A stretch of DNA of 64,000 nt from Hungatella sp. UBA3147 (GTDB lineage Bacteria; Bacillota; Clostridia; Lachnospirales; Lachnospiraceae): assembly GCA_002365025.1 (NCBI GenBank), contig DEYX01000251.1, positions 1-64,000 of the forward strand, read 5' to 3'. Below, in pieces: positions 53,949 to 62,145 of this stretch; position 1 is the stretch's first letter, and every line of letters begins with the position of its first letter. Below the pieces are notes generated by a model. The model was not told the origin of the DNA, did no database searches, and saw only the letters and a program-made list of their open reading frames with translations. A program made the position numbers and the translations under genes.

Positions 53949-54643
53949 TTACTTATTACAACTCAAGAAATATTGAATCATAGGCCCTACTTTTTCTTTA
54001 TTCACGATTACGAAGAAATTACTCAACATATTCTCAAATTCCTGAGATGGCATATCAAATTGATCTGTTCTGCCTAAGTAATCCTCTATCATCATTGTTA
54101 TTTAAAATCAGGACTTCCCAGGTCCGGAACATCAAGAACAAACTTCCCATAAGGCTTTAAGATACGATGGGCTTCCATAATAGCTTTTTCAATAAAGTCT
54201 TTTTTAAAATATTCGAGGGAACCAATACATGATCCAATGTCAAAAAAGTTTGTATCATATGGCGTTTCATGCATACTGCCGCAATATAATGAACCGATAG
54301 TCAAATGATGCTTTTCAACAAAACCGTTTAGTAACTGAATGGTTTTGCTGCTTATATCAACCCCATAATATGTGGATTGCCAATTATCATAACCGCGAAA
54401 TATTAAGTTTAGGCAGCACCCAAGATCAATAAAATTCATATCTATAGCTGGGGATAAATAATCTATAATTTCTTGCCGGCCACTATCAGAAAGCATTCCA
54501 TCCATCTGCATTTTTTGAAATAAAAGATAATTGGGATCACTTTTAATGTATTCTGGAAGTTCTTTGTACAAGTCAATGCCTCTTCGCCCTAAATCAATAG
54601 CTTTGTCATAAGACTCTGCGACTAGCTCCAACTGATTTCTCAC
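53949..54643 (-). pseudogene. SAM-dependent methyltransferase, frameshifted near the C-terminus
   Basis: The first frame (181 codons) holds MNFIDLGCCLNLIFRGYDNW, YYGVDISSKTIQLL and SMHETPYDTNFFDIGSCIGS, the class I methyltransferase core, then HRILKPYGKFVLDVPD. It ends at a stop after GSPDFK. One base later the other frame continues with ITMMIEDYLGRTDQFDMPSQ and ends VGPMIQYFLSCNK, a sensible C-terminus. A single missing A in an AAAA run near 54101 explains this. It may be a real mutation, a phase-variable tract or a sequencing error. Confidence 0.75.
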
Positions 54644-54661
54644 AAGATTAAGCCTCCCCTT

Positions 54662-55321
54662 CTATAAAATCCACATTTCTCCATTTGGCATTTCACTTAA
54701 GTTACCTTTTTCTATCGATAGAACTTCTCCTGATTTACTGACTTTCACTATATTGTCATAATATTTATAGTCTGATGTTACATTGTCATTTTCATCAATG
54801 CCTTCTTCTTCCCATCGATTAAAATAAAAGACATCCCCATCTCTAATTATAAAGCTATCCCTGGCTTCCATTTTTATTGTTAATTTTTCTGGATAATACA
54901 CGATACACTCATGATCAACACTAATAAGCATCAATGGGTATTTAGCAAGTCTAACATTATATAAATTCAGATCTTTCATATCAAAATGAGCAATTTCTGT
55001 TAAAACATTCTTATCCGGTTTATATTTGATTATATAAACCTGTTCTATGTTAAAATCCGCCCTTATGAAATAGATAATACCTTCAATAAAAATAATATGC
55101 TCATAATAAATTCCATATTCTAATTCATATGGAGTGTAGCTATTGCCATCAGGATAAGAAAAAAAGGTAAGTTCATTTCCTTTTATCGGCTCGTTCATTT
55201 CCTTTAATTCTTTTATTTCATATAGGCTGATATAATTATCAAAAGAATACAGCCATCGATCAGTACCTATCAAATCTGAATATCCATTATTATATTTCTT
55301 TTCCATAGCTTTGAATTTCAT
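54662..55321 (-). CDS. Hypothetical protein, 219 residues
   Basis: A soluble, acidic, aromatic-rich protein that looks like a chain of beta-strands (WLYSFDNYISLYEIKELKEM, EHIIFIEGIIYFIRADFNIE, ECIVYYPEKLTIKMEARDSF), possibly a partial beta-propeller. No family is recognised and no signal peptide is seen. It ends in a few residues after GNLSEMPNGEMWIL. It lies 18 bases upstream of the methyltransferase on the same strand, so the two are probably co-transcribed. Confidence 0.6.
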   Translation of the reverse strand: MKFKAMEKKYNNGYSDLIGTDRWLYSFDNYISLYEIKELKEMNEPIKGNELTFFSYPDGNSYTPYELEYGIYYEHIIFIEGIIYFIRADFNIEQVYIIKYKPDKNVLTEIAHFDMKDLNLYNVRLAKYPLMLISVDHECIVYYPEKLTIKMEARDSFIIRDGDVFYFNRWEEEGIDENDNVTSDYKYYDNIVKVSKSGEVLSIEKGNLSEMPNGEMWIL

Positions 55322-55567
55322 AAAATCCCCCCTGCATACTAATCCCTAAGCCTTAATTGCCTTTATTTCCTTAATTCTACCATGAGCTAATTGCATCATC
55401 AATATAAATCCGCAGTCATGCCTGTACGGTTTCCTGGTCCGTATGAATAATGTAAGGCAGATCCAGGTAAATCAGTATATTCTTTTTTCTGAAATTCCTG
55501 TTTTTTAATAGCAGTGATATTTATGTCACATATATTAGTATAGAATATATTAAAGGTGACTAAGTGC

Positions 55568-56029
55568 ATGTCTAATTCAGAAAACTCAAATCGTGATGCT
55601 GCAAATACGCCAACTTTCCCCTATGACTATGGACCAAACTCTTTAGTTATAGATCTTAATAAGGCAGCACAGCAAAACGACAACTTCCGTTCGACTTTAT
55701 GGACGGCAACCTATTTACAGGTCACTCTCATGAGCATTCCTGTCCATGGGAGCATTGGTATGGAAGTCCACACTGATCACGACCAGATTTTACGAATAGA
55801 AGATGGTTTAGGCTTAGTTCAGCTAGGGGAAACTAAACTCTCAATGTACGGACAGTATCTCGCATTTTCTAATTATGTTGTATTAGTACCTGCCGGTATA
55901 TGGCATAACATCATTAATATCGGCAATGTCCCACTTAAAATATCATCGTTCTATGCTCCTCCTAATTATGCATGGAACACGATACAGAGGACAAGAGTTT
56001 CTGAACCCACCTCAAAGAACAACTCTTAA
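55568..56029 (+). CDS. Cupin-domain protein
   Basis: A 153-residue single-domain cupin. VHTDHDQILRIEDGLGLVQL is cupin motif 1 with metal-binding His and Glu candidates, and VVLVPAGIWHNIINIGNVPL is motif 2. The start at the ATG in GTGCATGTCTAATTC is preferred, since AAAGGTG is well spaced. A GTG 12 bases upstream would add four residues. Substrate is unknown. It is followed by a terminator-like hairpin of the AGCCGGC family. Confidence 0.8.
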   Translation: MSNSENSNRDAANTPTFPYDYGPNSLVIDLNKAAQQNDNFRSTLWTATYLQVTLMSIPVHGSIGMEVHTDHDQILRIEDGLGLVQLGETKLSMYGQYLAFSNYVVLVPAGIWHNIINIGNVPLKISSFYAPPNYAWNTIQRTRVSEPTSKNNS

Positions 56030-56043
56030 ACAATTTTTACAAA

Positions 56044-56078
56044 CAGCCGGCAGGATTTCCCCGATCTTGCCGGCTCTG
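56044..56078 (+). terminator. Terminator-like hairpin after the cupin gene
   Basis: CAGCCGGCAGG and CTTGCCGGCTG form a stem; the centre GATTTCCCCGATC matches the orientation of the 58229 hairpin. Confidence 0.65.
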
Positions 56079-56270
56079 CTTCAATATAAACCAGCCACCG
56101 GTATCGGACAGGCAGAGGAGCAGATAGTGGCCTTCCGGCATGTATGAACACCCTCGCAGTCCTTACACAATCATCGCAATCCAAAGGGTATAAGCAGGGC
56201 TTGTGTCAAAAATATTTATATCGAATATTATTATATTGTAAGTAAATATAAAAGGGGGCGCAATATTATT

Positions 56271-56624
56271 ATGAAGTCACAGGAATTGGCATTAGAAGAA
56301 TTGAAAGAAGAAGTATTAGAAGCTATAGAAGGAAAATCAGATGATGAAAAAATTGAATTACTCAGAAATAAATTTAAAATTGATTGGGACATCCCCAGAT
56401 GTTGTGATCATAGACCATGTAAAATGTGGTATGCTCAGGTTTTCACTTATTGCAGCACATGCGAGTTAGAAAAAGAACTGAATTTTTTCTTGTTCTTAAT
56501 CAACCTTTTTGGACACATTTTTGGTTTTTGTTTTAACCAGGAAAGTACAGTTTTCTTAGGCTGTACATGCCCTTGTGGTAACAAACAAATAATTCTTTAT
56601 TATACAATTGTATTTAAGGATTAA
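56271..56624 (+). CDS. Cys-rich hypothetical protein with helical acidic N-terminus
   Basis: A 117-residue protein. Residues 1-40 are strongly helical and acidic (SQELALEELKEEVLEAIEGK, SDDEKIELLRNKFKID), and the rest has nine or so Cys residues (PRCCDHRPCK, YCSTCELEKEL, GCTCPCGNKQ) around a hydrophobic stretch. AAAGGGGGCG precedes the start. The N-terminus resembles a leader of a modified peptide, but no modifying enzyme is near, so this is only a possibility. No family is recognised. The terminase fragment on the other strand overlaps its last 70 bases. Confidence 0.6.
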   Translation: MKSQELALEELKEEVLEAIEGKSDDEKIELLRNKFKIDWDIPRCCDHRPCKMWYAQVFTYCSTCELEKELNFFLFLINLFGHIFGFCFNQESTVFLGCTCPCGNKQIILYYTIVFKD

Positions 56625-56870
56625 ATTCTTACCTTCTATTGATGGTGTTTGAGGTTTCCCCGGTTGACTTTCCGGGGAAATACCGCTCCGGTCTTTCATG
56701 CGCTTCCTGAAATAATCCTCAACCTTAGCATTTCTTAGCATTCTACTGCTATTTGCAGCTGCCGTTTCATCTTTCTTAACCTTGGGATACGCCACCTTAT
56801 AAGCCCTGGTGGCATTAAGATCAATCAGATACTCACCTGCAAATACTTTCTGTTTGGCTGATAACGCCAT
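56556..56870 (-). pseudogene. Phage terminase small subunit, N-terminal fragment
   Basis: The frame begins MALSAKQKVFAGEYLIDLNA, followed by TRAYKVAYPKVKKDETAAAN and SSRMLRNAKVEDYFRKRMKD, the helix-turn-helix DNA-binding part of terminase small subunits. Phage homology stops at about QPGKPQTPSIEG, and the frame then runs into the opposite-strand hypothetical gene. AAGGTGAG lies upstream of the start. The C-terminal half and the large subunit are missing. A prophage remnant. Confidence 0.75.
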
Positions 56871-56907
56871 CAGTCTCACCTCACCTTCCAATCTGGCTGT
56901 TTTTTAC

Positions 56908-56937
56908 ATTAAAAAGAGACGGGGTTGGCCGTCTCTC
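56908..56937 (-). terminator. Terminator of small ORF 2
   Basis: GAGACGG-CCAAC-CCCGTCTC followed by TTTTT on the minus strand. Confidence 0.8.
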
Positions 56938-57025
56938 AATCGCGTTTGTTTATGAATATCATTACAGTTAACGACACTACGGCTATTATGACAATCAACA
57001 AATTGATAATTGCTATGCTATGCAT
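56936..57025 (-). CDS. 29-residue hydrophobic peptide, type I toxin-like (copy 2)
   Basis: Starts after CAGGAGGAGATATA and encodes MHSIAIINLLIVIIAVVSLT, four more hydrophobic residues and the tail INKRD. It matches small ORF 1 in length, in hydrophobic pattern and in the charged tail, and it also ends in a terminator. It may be expressed independently. The same caveats apply as for copy 1. Confidence 0.7.
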   Translation of the reverse strand: MHSIAIINLLIVIIAVVSLTVMIFINKRD

Positions 57026-57073
57026 TATATCTCCTCCTGTATTTTTTCTATATCAAACCATGATTTATCAAAA

Positions 57074-57152
57074 GAAAACACCCATCAGCAAATCCGACAG
57101 GCGCTTTCCAAATGGAGGGAGCATAACGAAAAAGAGAATTTTATACAAAGCT
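57074..57152. repeat. Repeat with hairpin, copy 2
   Basis: The counterpart of 51153-51231, with AACACCCATCAGC, CGACAGGCGCTTTCC, AAATGGAGGGAG and TTATACAAAG. It lies just upstream of small ORF 2 and next to the transposase fragment. Confidence 0.75.
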
Positions 57153-57180
57153 TAGCAATAACGAAGCATATCTTTCCATG

Positions 57181-57640
57181 ACTCGTCCCCTTGATAGAAA
57201 CTATGCGGTTGTGTTCATGGATGCCATTCACTATTATGTAAGGCAGGATAAAGCAATTGTCAAAAAGCAGTCTATATTGCTATCGGAATTCGCTTAAACG
57301 GCTCAAAGGAAGTTCTGGGTATGTGGGTCGGAGGAAATGAAAGTGCAAAATACTGGCTTGGAGTTCTGACAGAAATTAAAAACCGAGGAGTAGAAGATAT
57401 CCTGATTGTTTCTGCAGATGGCCTTACCGGATTTGGTGATGCCATTCATGCAGTATATCCACAAACAGAAATTTAAAGGTGTATTATCCATCAAATTCGC
57501 TATTCCACTAAATTCATATCGTATAAAGACATCAAACCCTTTATGGCAGACTTAAAAGAAGTATATCAAGCATCAACAGAGGAAATCGCACTTCAGAAAT
57601 TAGACAGTTTAGAAGAAAAGTGGGAAGGAAAACCATGGAA
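57181..57640 (+). pseudogene. IS256-family transposase fragment
   Basis: The central part of a mutator-type transposase, broken by frameshifts. One frame reads RPLDRNYAVVFMDAIHYYVR (catalytic Asp region). After a shift comes KEVLGMWVGGNESAKYWLGV and ILIVSADGLTGFGDAIHAVY. Another frame follows with DIKPFMADLKEVYQAS and EKWEGKPWNWGF. The N- and C-terminal parts and the inverted ends are missing, so it is non-functional. Confidence 0.85.
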
Positions 57641-57661
57641 CTGGGGTTTCTTGACAGTCTG

Positions 57662-57692
57662 ATGCCAAGTAAATTTACTTGGCATTCTTTTT
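57662..57692. terminator. Perfect palindrome after the transposase fragment
   Basis: ATGCCAAGTAAA and TTTACTTGGCAT form a perfect 12-bp stem with no loop, followed by TCTTTTTT. Possibly the IS terminator. Confidence 0.7.
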
Positions 57693-58228
57693 TATAAATG
57701 GTATAGCTAAATCTTCGTTTATTCTACTGGCAGCAGGCCACAACGGTTCTACTGCCTCTCATCACTAAACATTATGACACTTATCATTCTTTCGTCTTCA
57801 CTTTATAAAATTGATACTTCTCTTTTGATTCTAAGGTTCTTTTTCTAAGACTTTGATTTTTTATAAAAAATTAATATAATAACGATTAGGCTATTTATCC
57901 ATAGCAGTTCCATATTTTTCAGGGAAGCTTCAGATGTTTTTTAGTCTGAGGCTTTTCTATTCTCTATAACGGTCCTGTTGCCTTTTTCTCGTCTTCCCTT
58001 TCGCAATAACTCTGTGAGTTTCATACATGCCCCATACTCTGATTTTCGTAACCTCTGACTAAATCTACTCTTTCCTTTTCACTTCTTACTATCTGCGGTA
58101 TTTTTATCTTTGCTATCTGTTCTTCTTTTCATCAACTTTTCAGCTGTTCATCAAGTTCCCATCACATTTCCCTGGTACATTAATAACTGTAATAGGCCGT
58201 TAGTCTTTTACAAAACTGCTTCATACTC

Positions 58229-58258
58229 AGCCGGCAGGACCTCCCGATCTTGCCGGTT
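58229..58258. repeat. Hairpin with inverted centre, right copy
   Basis: AGCCGGC and GCCGGTT arms with centre GACCTCCCGATC, the reverse complement of the left copy at 52412-52441. Flanks are in the same order as on the left. Confidence 0.85.
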
Positions 58259-58403
58259 CTCAATTTTCATCAGGCAAATAATCTGGAAAATTATCAAGTG
58301 TATGTATTAATCATTTTACTTATTGATTATTTTTACCAAATTAAGCCAGTAAACTTTACTTTACATTTTGAAAATTTCAACATATGTATAGCTCTTTTTT
58401 TGT

Positions 58404-58444
58404 GAGTGTCACTTTTCCCCGATTGTTGTGGCACTCTCTTTTTA
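58404..58444 (+). terminator. Terminator-like hairpin before the right integrase
   Basis: GAGTGTCAC and GTGGCACTC form the stem, followed by TCTTTTT, paralleling 52588-52623. Confidence 0.7.
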
Positions 58445-58469
58445 ATTTAATTATAAAAATCCACACATA

Positions 58470-59039
58470 GGAGACATAAGAATCAAGGATTTAAAGCAGA
58501 GCCGCATCGAAGCGTTTCGGGCCTCCATGCTAAAATATGGTAAGTTGGCACAGTATAACTATTGCCTATCTCGGATTGAGGCGATTATCCGATATGCTGT
58601 CCAGAAAGACATTACAGCAAAGGATATTACTCTCGGAAAAGGTTCCTATTCCAGCCTTTCTGCTGGAGGTTCTTTCAAAATATGTCAAGGGTAGGATAGG
58701 TATTATTTTCACCTCCCGAAACGGAGGATACATCTTTGATGGAACAATGAACTTTCGGTGGAAAAAAGTCTAAAAAAGCTCCAAGCAGTATCAGATACCC
58801 CAATTGCAGATGATATTACTTTGCATATGTTCCGACATACTTACGCCAGTGACTTATACAAATCAGGGATAGATATTAAACAGGCTCAGTACCACTTAGG
58901 TCATGATGACGTAAAAACCACCCTTGATACCTATACACATTTCGGCTACACGGATGTGCAGGTAGATAAGCTTGAGGATTACTGCAATGCAGTCAAAATG
59001 CAGTCAAATGGTAAAGTGATACCGCTGAAACACGCATAA
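58470..59039 (+). pseudogene. Tyrosine recombinase with frameshifts (right copy)
   Basis: Three frames give pieces of one integrase. IKDLKQSRIEAFRASMLKYG and YCLSRIEAIIRYAVQKDITA belong to the core-binding domain. VPIPAFLLEVLSKYVKGRIG with IIFTSRNGGYIFDGTMNFRW belongs to the catalytic domain. LHMFRHTYASDLYKSG, LGHDDVKTTLDTY ends with the Tyr nucleophile. Frame breaks near 58620 and 58755 disrupt it. The box I Arg region is not found intact. The tail from GTMNFRW is about 85% identical to the fragment at 52636-52917. Confidence 0.8.
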
Positions 59040-59090
59040 ACACAGCATTCTGTAAGAATAAATTAAATTATTACGATTTGATAGATAATC

Positions 59091-59119
59091 TTGTAAGATC
59101 CATCATTTTCTGATATGCT
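59091..59119 (+). promoter_or_regulatory. Promoter of the membrane-anchored hypothetical gene
   Basis: TTGTAA and TATGCT with 17-base spacing, 39 bases before the start codon. Confidence 0.65.
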
Positions 59120-59157
59120 TATAGGCGTAAAAACCATCAGGAGGAAAAGGAATCAGT

Positions 59158-59871
59158 ATGAACCAATATAACAATCAAATCAGACCAAACCGCAGAAAAA
59201 CGCGCTCCGGCAATAGAAATGATACGGGGAAAAACGGTTTTCTATCGGTCCTTCTGTTTTATGTGCTTCCTTTCATCGTTATTAATGGCCTGATCTTTTT
59301 TCTGGTAACTTCCAGACCAAAGGGCGAGATTACAATCGGTGAAAGCAGCGATTATATATCCACAACCATGGAACTTAAGATCAAATCCCTGCTTCCCGTG
59401 AATAGCATGGAGGTGTCTTTAAACGGTTCACCCGTTGAGATAACGAAAACAGGCCTTAAGACCTATTCTGCAGTCCTTAAAAGCAACGGAACGCTTACAG
59501 TAAAGCTTACATGCTTTAACAAAATGAAGACCGTTATAGATGAACAGGTGGATGTTTTAGATGACACACCTCCAGTCATTAAGGATAAGTCAGTTGAAAA
59601 CGGAATTCTTTCCTTCCGTTTGGAAGACAGCCAGTCCGGCGTGGATTATTCCTCCATTTTCGCCTGTGATGAGGACAACCAGGATATTGCTCCCATGTCC
59701 ATAGACCGGAGTACAGGCCGTGTAACCTTTGAGCTTATAAAGGACAATTTAAACATCACAGCCAAAGACAATATCGGCAATGAGCTTCATGTAACCATTA
59801 CCCCCCAGGGCGAAAGCATTGAAGAAGAGGAAGCACCAGACGGACAGGCTGAGGATCAGACAGAACCTTAA
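59158..59871 (+). CDS. Membrane-anchored hypothetical protein with beta-sandwich domains
   Basis: A 237-residue protein with a basic N-terminus (RPNRRKTRSGNRND) and one membrane helix (FLSVLLFYVLPFIVINGLIF, about residues 29-50). The outer part looks like two Ig-like beta-sandwiches (MELKIKSLLPVNSMEVSLNG, DDTPPVIKDKSVENGILSFR) and an acidic tail. No specific family is recognised. GGAGGAAAAGG precedes the start. It is monocistronic, with its own promoter and terminator. Possibly a cell-envelope protein. Confidence 0.7.
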   Translation: MNQYNNQIRPNRRKTRSGNRNDTGKNGFLSVLLFYVLPFIVINGLIFFLVTSRPKGEITIGESSDYISTTMELKIKSLLPVNSMEVSLNGSPVEITKTGLKTYSAVLKSNGTLTVKLTCFNKMKTVIDEQVDVLDDTPPVIKDKSVENGILSFRLEDSQSGVDYSSIFACDEDNQDIAPMSIDRSTGRVTFELIKDNLNITAKDNIGNELHVTITPQGESIEEEEAPDGQAEDQTEP

Positions 59872-59905
59872 GCTATTCCGTATGATAAGTAAATAGGAAG
59901 AAAAT

Positions 59906-59944
59906 AAATAAAGTGCGGTTCCTTATGTGGAACTGCACTTTATT
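59906..59944 (+). terminator. Bidirectional terminator
   Basis: AAATAAAGTGCGGTTCC and GGAACTGCACTTTATT form the stem. It serves the hypothetical gene and, on the minus strand, the beta-glucosidase operon. Confidence 0.85.
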
Positions 59945-59951
59945 CGTATCA

Positions 59952-61301
59952 TTATTGGATTGTTTCCTTAATTAAATCCTGGTACCAATAAAAACTGTCC
60001 TTGGGAATCCTGGTCTGGCTTTCATAATCTACAAAAACAATTCCGAATCTGTCGTCATACCCCTTCTCCCATTCAAAGTTATCTAAAAAACTCCAAAGGA
60101 AATACCCGGTGACATCCGCACCATCAGCAATTGCCCGCTCCAGCTCTGTCAGATAACGCTTAAGGTAATCAATCCGGCCAGGGTCATGAACGCCCCCATC
60201 CAGGGAAACCACATCAAGAGCAGACATACCATTTTCCGTAATAATCACTGGAAGCCGATAGGTCTCATAAAAATTGCGGACCGCCCAGTACATGGCCTTT
60301 GGCGTAATCGGCCACCCCATTCCGGTCTTTCCATGTCCGACCGGAAGCTTTCCAAGCAAAAGCTTTCCCTGATTATCATGGCTGACTGAGGTTCCCTGAT
60401 ACAGGTTCATCCCGCAAAAATCCAGAGGCTGGCTAATGAGTTTTTGTTCTTCTTCCGTTATAACCGGAAGCAGAGGCCCAAACAACTCTTTGCATTTGTC
60501 ATGAAATGTTCCTTTTAAAAACAGTTCATTCCAGAATGCGGAGGAGTAAATCCAATCTTCTTTCCCTAAGGAATTCTGAAGCCTTCTGGCGGCATCGATC
60601 AGTTCATCCGTTTCATCGACAGGCCAATAGGCATTACCGCAGGTAGGCGCATAACCAACCCTGCTGTCCGGTACCCATTTCCTTATCTCCTGTACCGCCC
60701 TTCCATGAGCCAGAGCAATATGACGGCACATGATAAGCATTCTTTCCACCGGGTATTTGATCCCGGGAGCATGAATGCATTTATCATATCCGAGCCAGGT
60801 AAATATCTGCGGTTCATTGAACGTAAAGAAATGCTTTACACGGTCTCCCAACGCTTTTGCCACGGCTTCCGTATAAGAGGCAAACCATTCCTGACTATCC
60901 GGATTCAGCCATCCGCCCTGCAGCTCCAGTTCATTGGGATAATCCCAGTGATACAGGGTTACATAAGGAGTGATTCCGTATTTCAGCAATTCATCCACTA
61001 AATCGGAATAAAACTTTAATCCTTTTTCATTTAACAACCCACAGCCCTTTGGAAAAATCCTGGGCCAGGAAATAGAGAACCTGTACGCTTTTACTCCTAA
61101 TTCTCCAAGCAGAGCTACATCCTCTTTCATGCGGTGGTAATGATCACATGCCAATTCTCCAGTATGTCCTTCAAAGATCCTTCCCTCCTCCCGGGCAAAT
61201 ACATCCCAGATGGACTTACCTTTGCCATCTTCCTGTGCGCCTCCCTCGATCTGGTACGAGGAAGTCGCAGTCCCCCATATAAAGTCTTTTTTGAAATTCA
61301 T
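59952..61301 (-). CDS. GH1 beta-glucosidase
   Basis: A 449-residue cytoplasmic glycoside hydrolase family 1 enzyme that cleaves beta-linked glucosides or related disaccharides. FIWGTATSSYQIEGGAQEDG is the family start. The acid/base Glu lies in FTFNEPQIF (near 164) and the nucleophile in PVIITENGMS (near 354). WSFLDNFEWEKGYDDRFGI is the substrate-binding end. It follows the two permease genes, so it probably hydrolyses the disaccharide imported by the neighbouring ABC system. Confidence 0.95.
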   Translation of the reverse strand: MNFKKDFIWGTATSSYQIEGGAQEDGKGKSIWDVFAREEGRIFEGHTGELACDHYHRMKEDVALLGELGVKAYRFSISWPRIFPKGCGLLNEKGLKFYSDLVDELLKYGITPYVTLYHWDYPNELELQGGWLNPDSQEWFASYTEAVAKALGDRVKHFFTFNEPQIFTWLGYDKCIHAPGIKYPVERMLIMCRHIALAHGRAVQEIRKWVPDSRVGYAPTCGNAYWPVDETDELIDAARRLQNSLGKEDWIYSSAFWNELFLKGTFHDKCKELFGPLLPVITEEEQKLISQPLDFCGMNLYQGTSVSHDNQGKLLLGKLPVGHGKTGMGWPITPKAMYWAVRNFYETYRLPVIITENGMSALDVVSLDGGVHDPGRIDYLKRYLTELERAIADGADVTGYFLWSFLDNFEWEKGYDDRFGIVFVDYESQTRIPKDSFYWYQDLIKETIQ

Positions 61302-61305
61302 CTCT

Positions 61306-62145
61306 TTATCCTTTCACACTGCCGGCAGTCACACCGCCGATAATAAATTTAGATAAGCATAAATAAATAATCGCTACCGGTACAATTGCTATGGTAATCA
61401 GCATATAAACCTGCCCCATATCAAACTTTAAGAAATCAGCGCTCCGAAGCTGTGCAATCAGAATCGGCAATGTCTTTTTGGCATTGGATTTCAGCACCAA
61501 AGAGGGTACAAAGTAATTATTCCAGGAAGCCACGAATGCAAAAATCCCCTGTACCGCAAGTGCCGGCTTAACAATAGGAATTACAATCGTATTAAAGGTG
61601 TAGAATTCATGAGATCCATCGATTCTTGCCGATTCAATGATTTCAAGGGGAAGATTGCTCTCAAAATAAGAAACCATGAAATAAAACACCACCGGAGCAG
61701 CCATGGAAGGAAGGATAAGGGGGACAAAACTGTCCATAAGCCCCATTTTGCTGATCAGCCTTAAAAAACCAAGGGTGGTTACCTGATTGGGAATCATCAT
61801 AATCAAAACAATAAACAGATAAGCCACATTTCGCAGCCGGAATTCATAAGCATGAATGGCATAAGCAGTCAGAGCTGAAACATATACTGCAAGCGCCGCA
61901 GAGCCTCCGGCTATCAGAAGACTGTTGACGATCCCGTATACGACCGGAAGATTCTTATTATGAAGTACGTTATACAAATTGGAACCAAAGGACTTACCCG
62001 GAATAAAGGAAAATCCCTTTGAAATCTCTGGATGAGACCTGGTTGCATTTATGATCAGGCAATAAAAAAAGAAGAGGCATAAAAACGCCAAAAGTGACAA
62101 AAATACATACGCAATAGCCTTCTTTATATTCATCGACTTGCCCAT
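61306..62145 (-). CDS. Carbohydrate ABC transporter permease (MalG type)
   Basis: A 279-residue permease with six membrane segments. The EAA loop reads LEIIESARIDGSHEFYTFNT IVIP across the site, here split only for reading, and IPNQVTTLGFL is typical of MalG-type partners. It overlaps the upstream permease gene by one base and precedes the glucosidase gene by 4 bases. It forms one half of the membrane channel for a di- or oligosaccharide. Confidence 0.92.
   Translation of the reverse strand: MGKSMNIKKAIAYVFLSLLAFLCLFFFYCLIINATRSHPEISKGFSFIPGKSFGSNLYNVLHNKNLPVVYGIVNSLLIAGGSAALAVYVSALTAYAIHAYEFRLRNVAYLFIVLIMMIPNQVTTLGFLRLISKMGLMDSFVPLILPSMAAPVVFYFMVSYFESNLPLEIIESARIDGSHEFYTFNTIVIPIVKPALAVQGIFAFVASWNNYFVPSLVLKSNAKKTLPILIAQLRSADFLKFDMGQVYMLITIAIVPVAIIYLCLSKFIIGGVTAGSVKG

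Larger units (their letters stand above)
57693..58469. other. Non-coding stretch of the right-hand repeat
   Basis: No gene is supported. It holds a terminator-like hairpin at 57924-57957 (AAGCTTCAGA with TCTGAGGCTT, then TTCT), the flipped hairpin at 58229-58258 and a hairpin with T-run at 58404-58444. From about 58181 it parallels 52366-52620. Confidence 0.6.
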
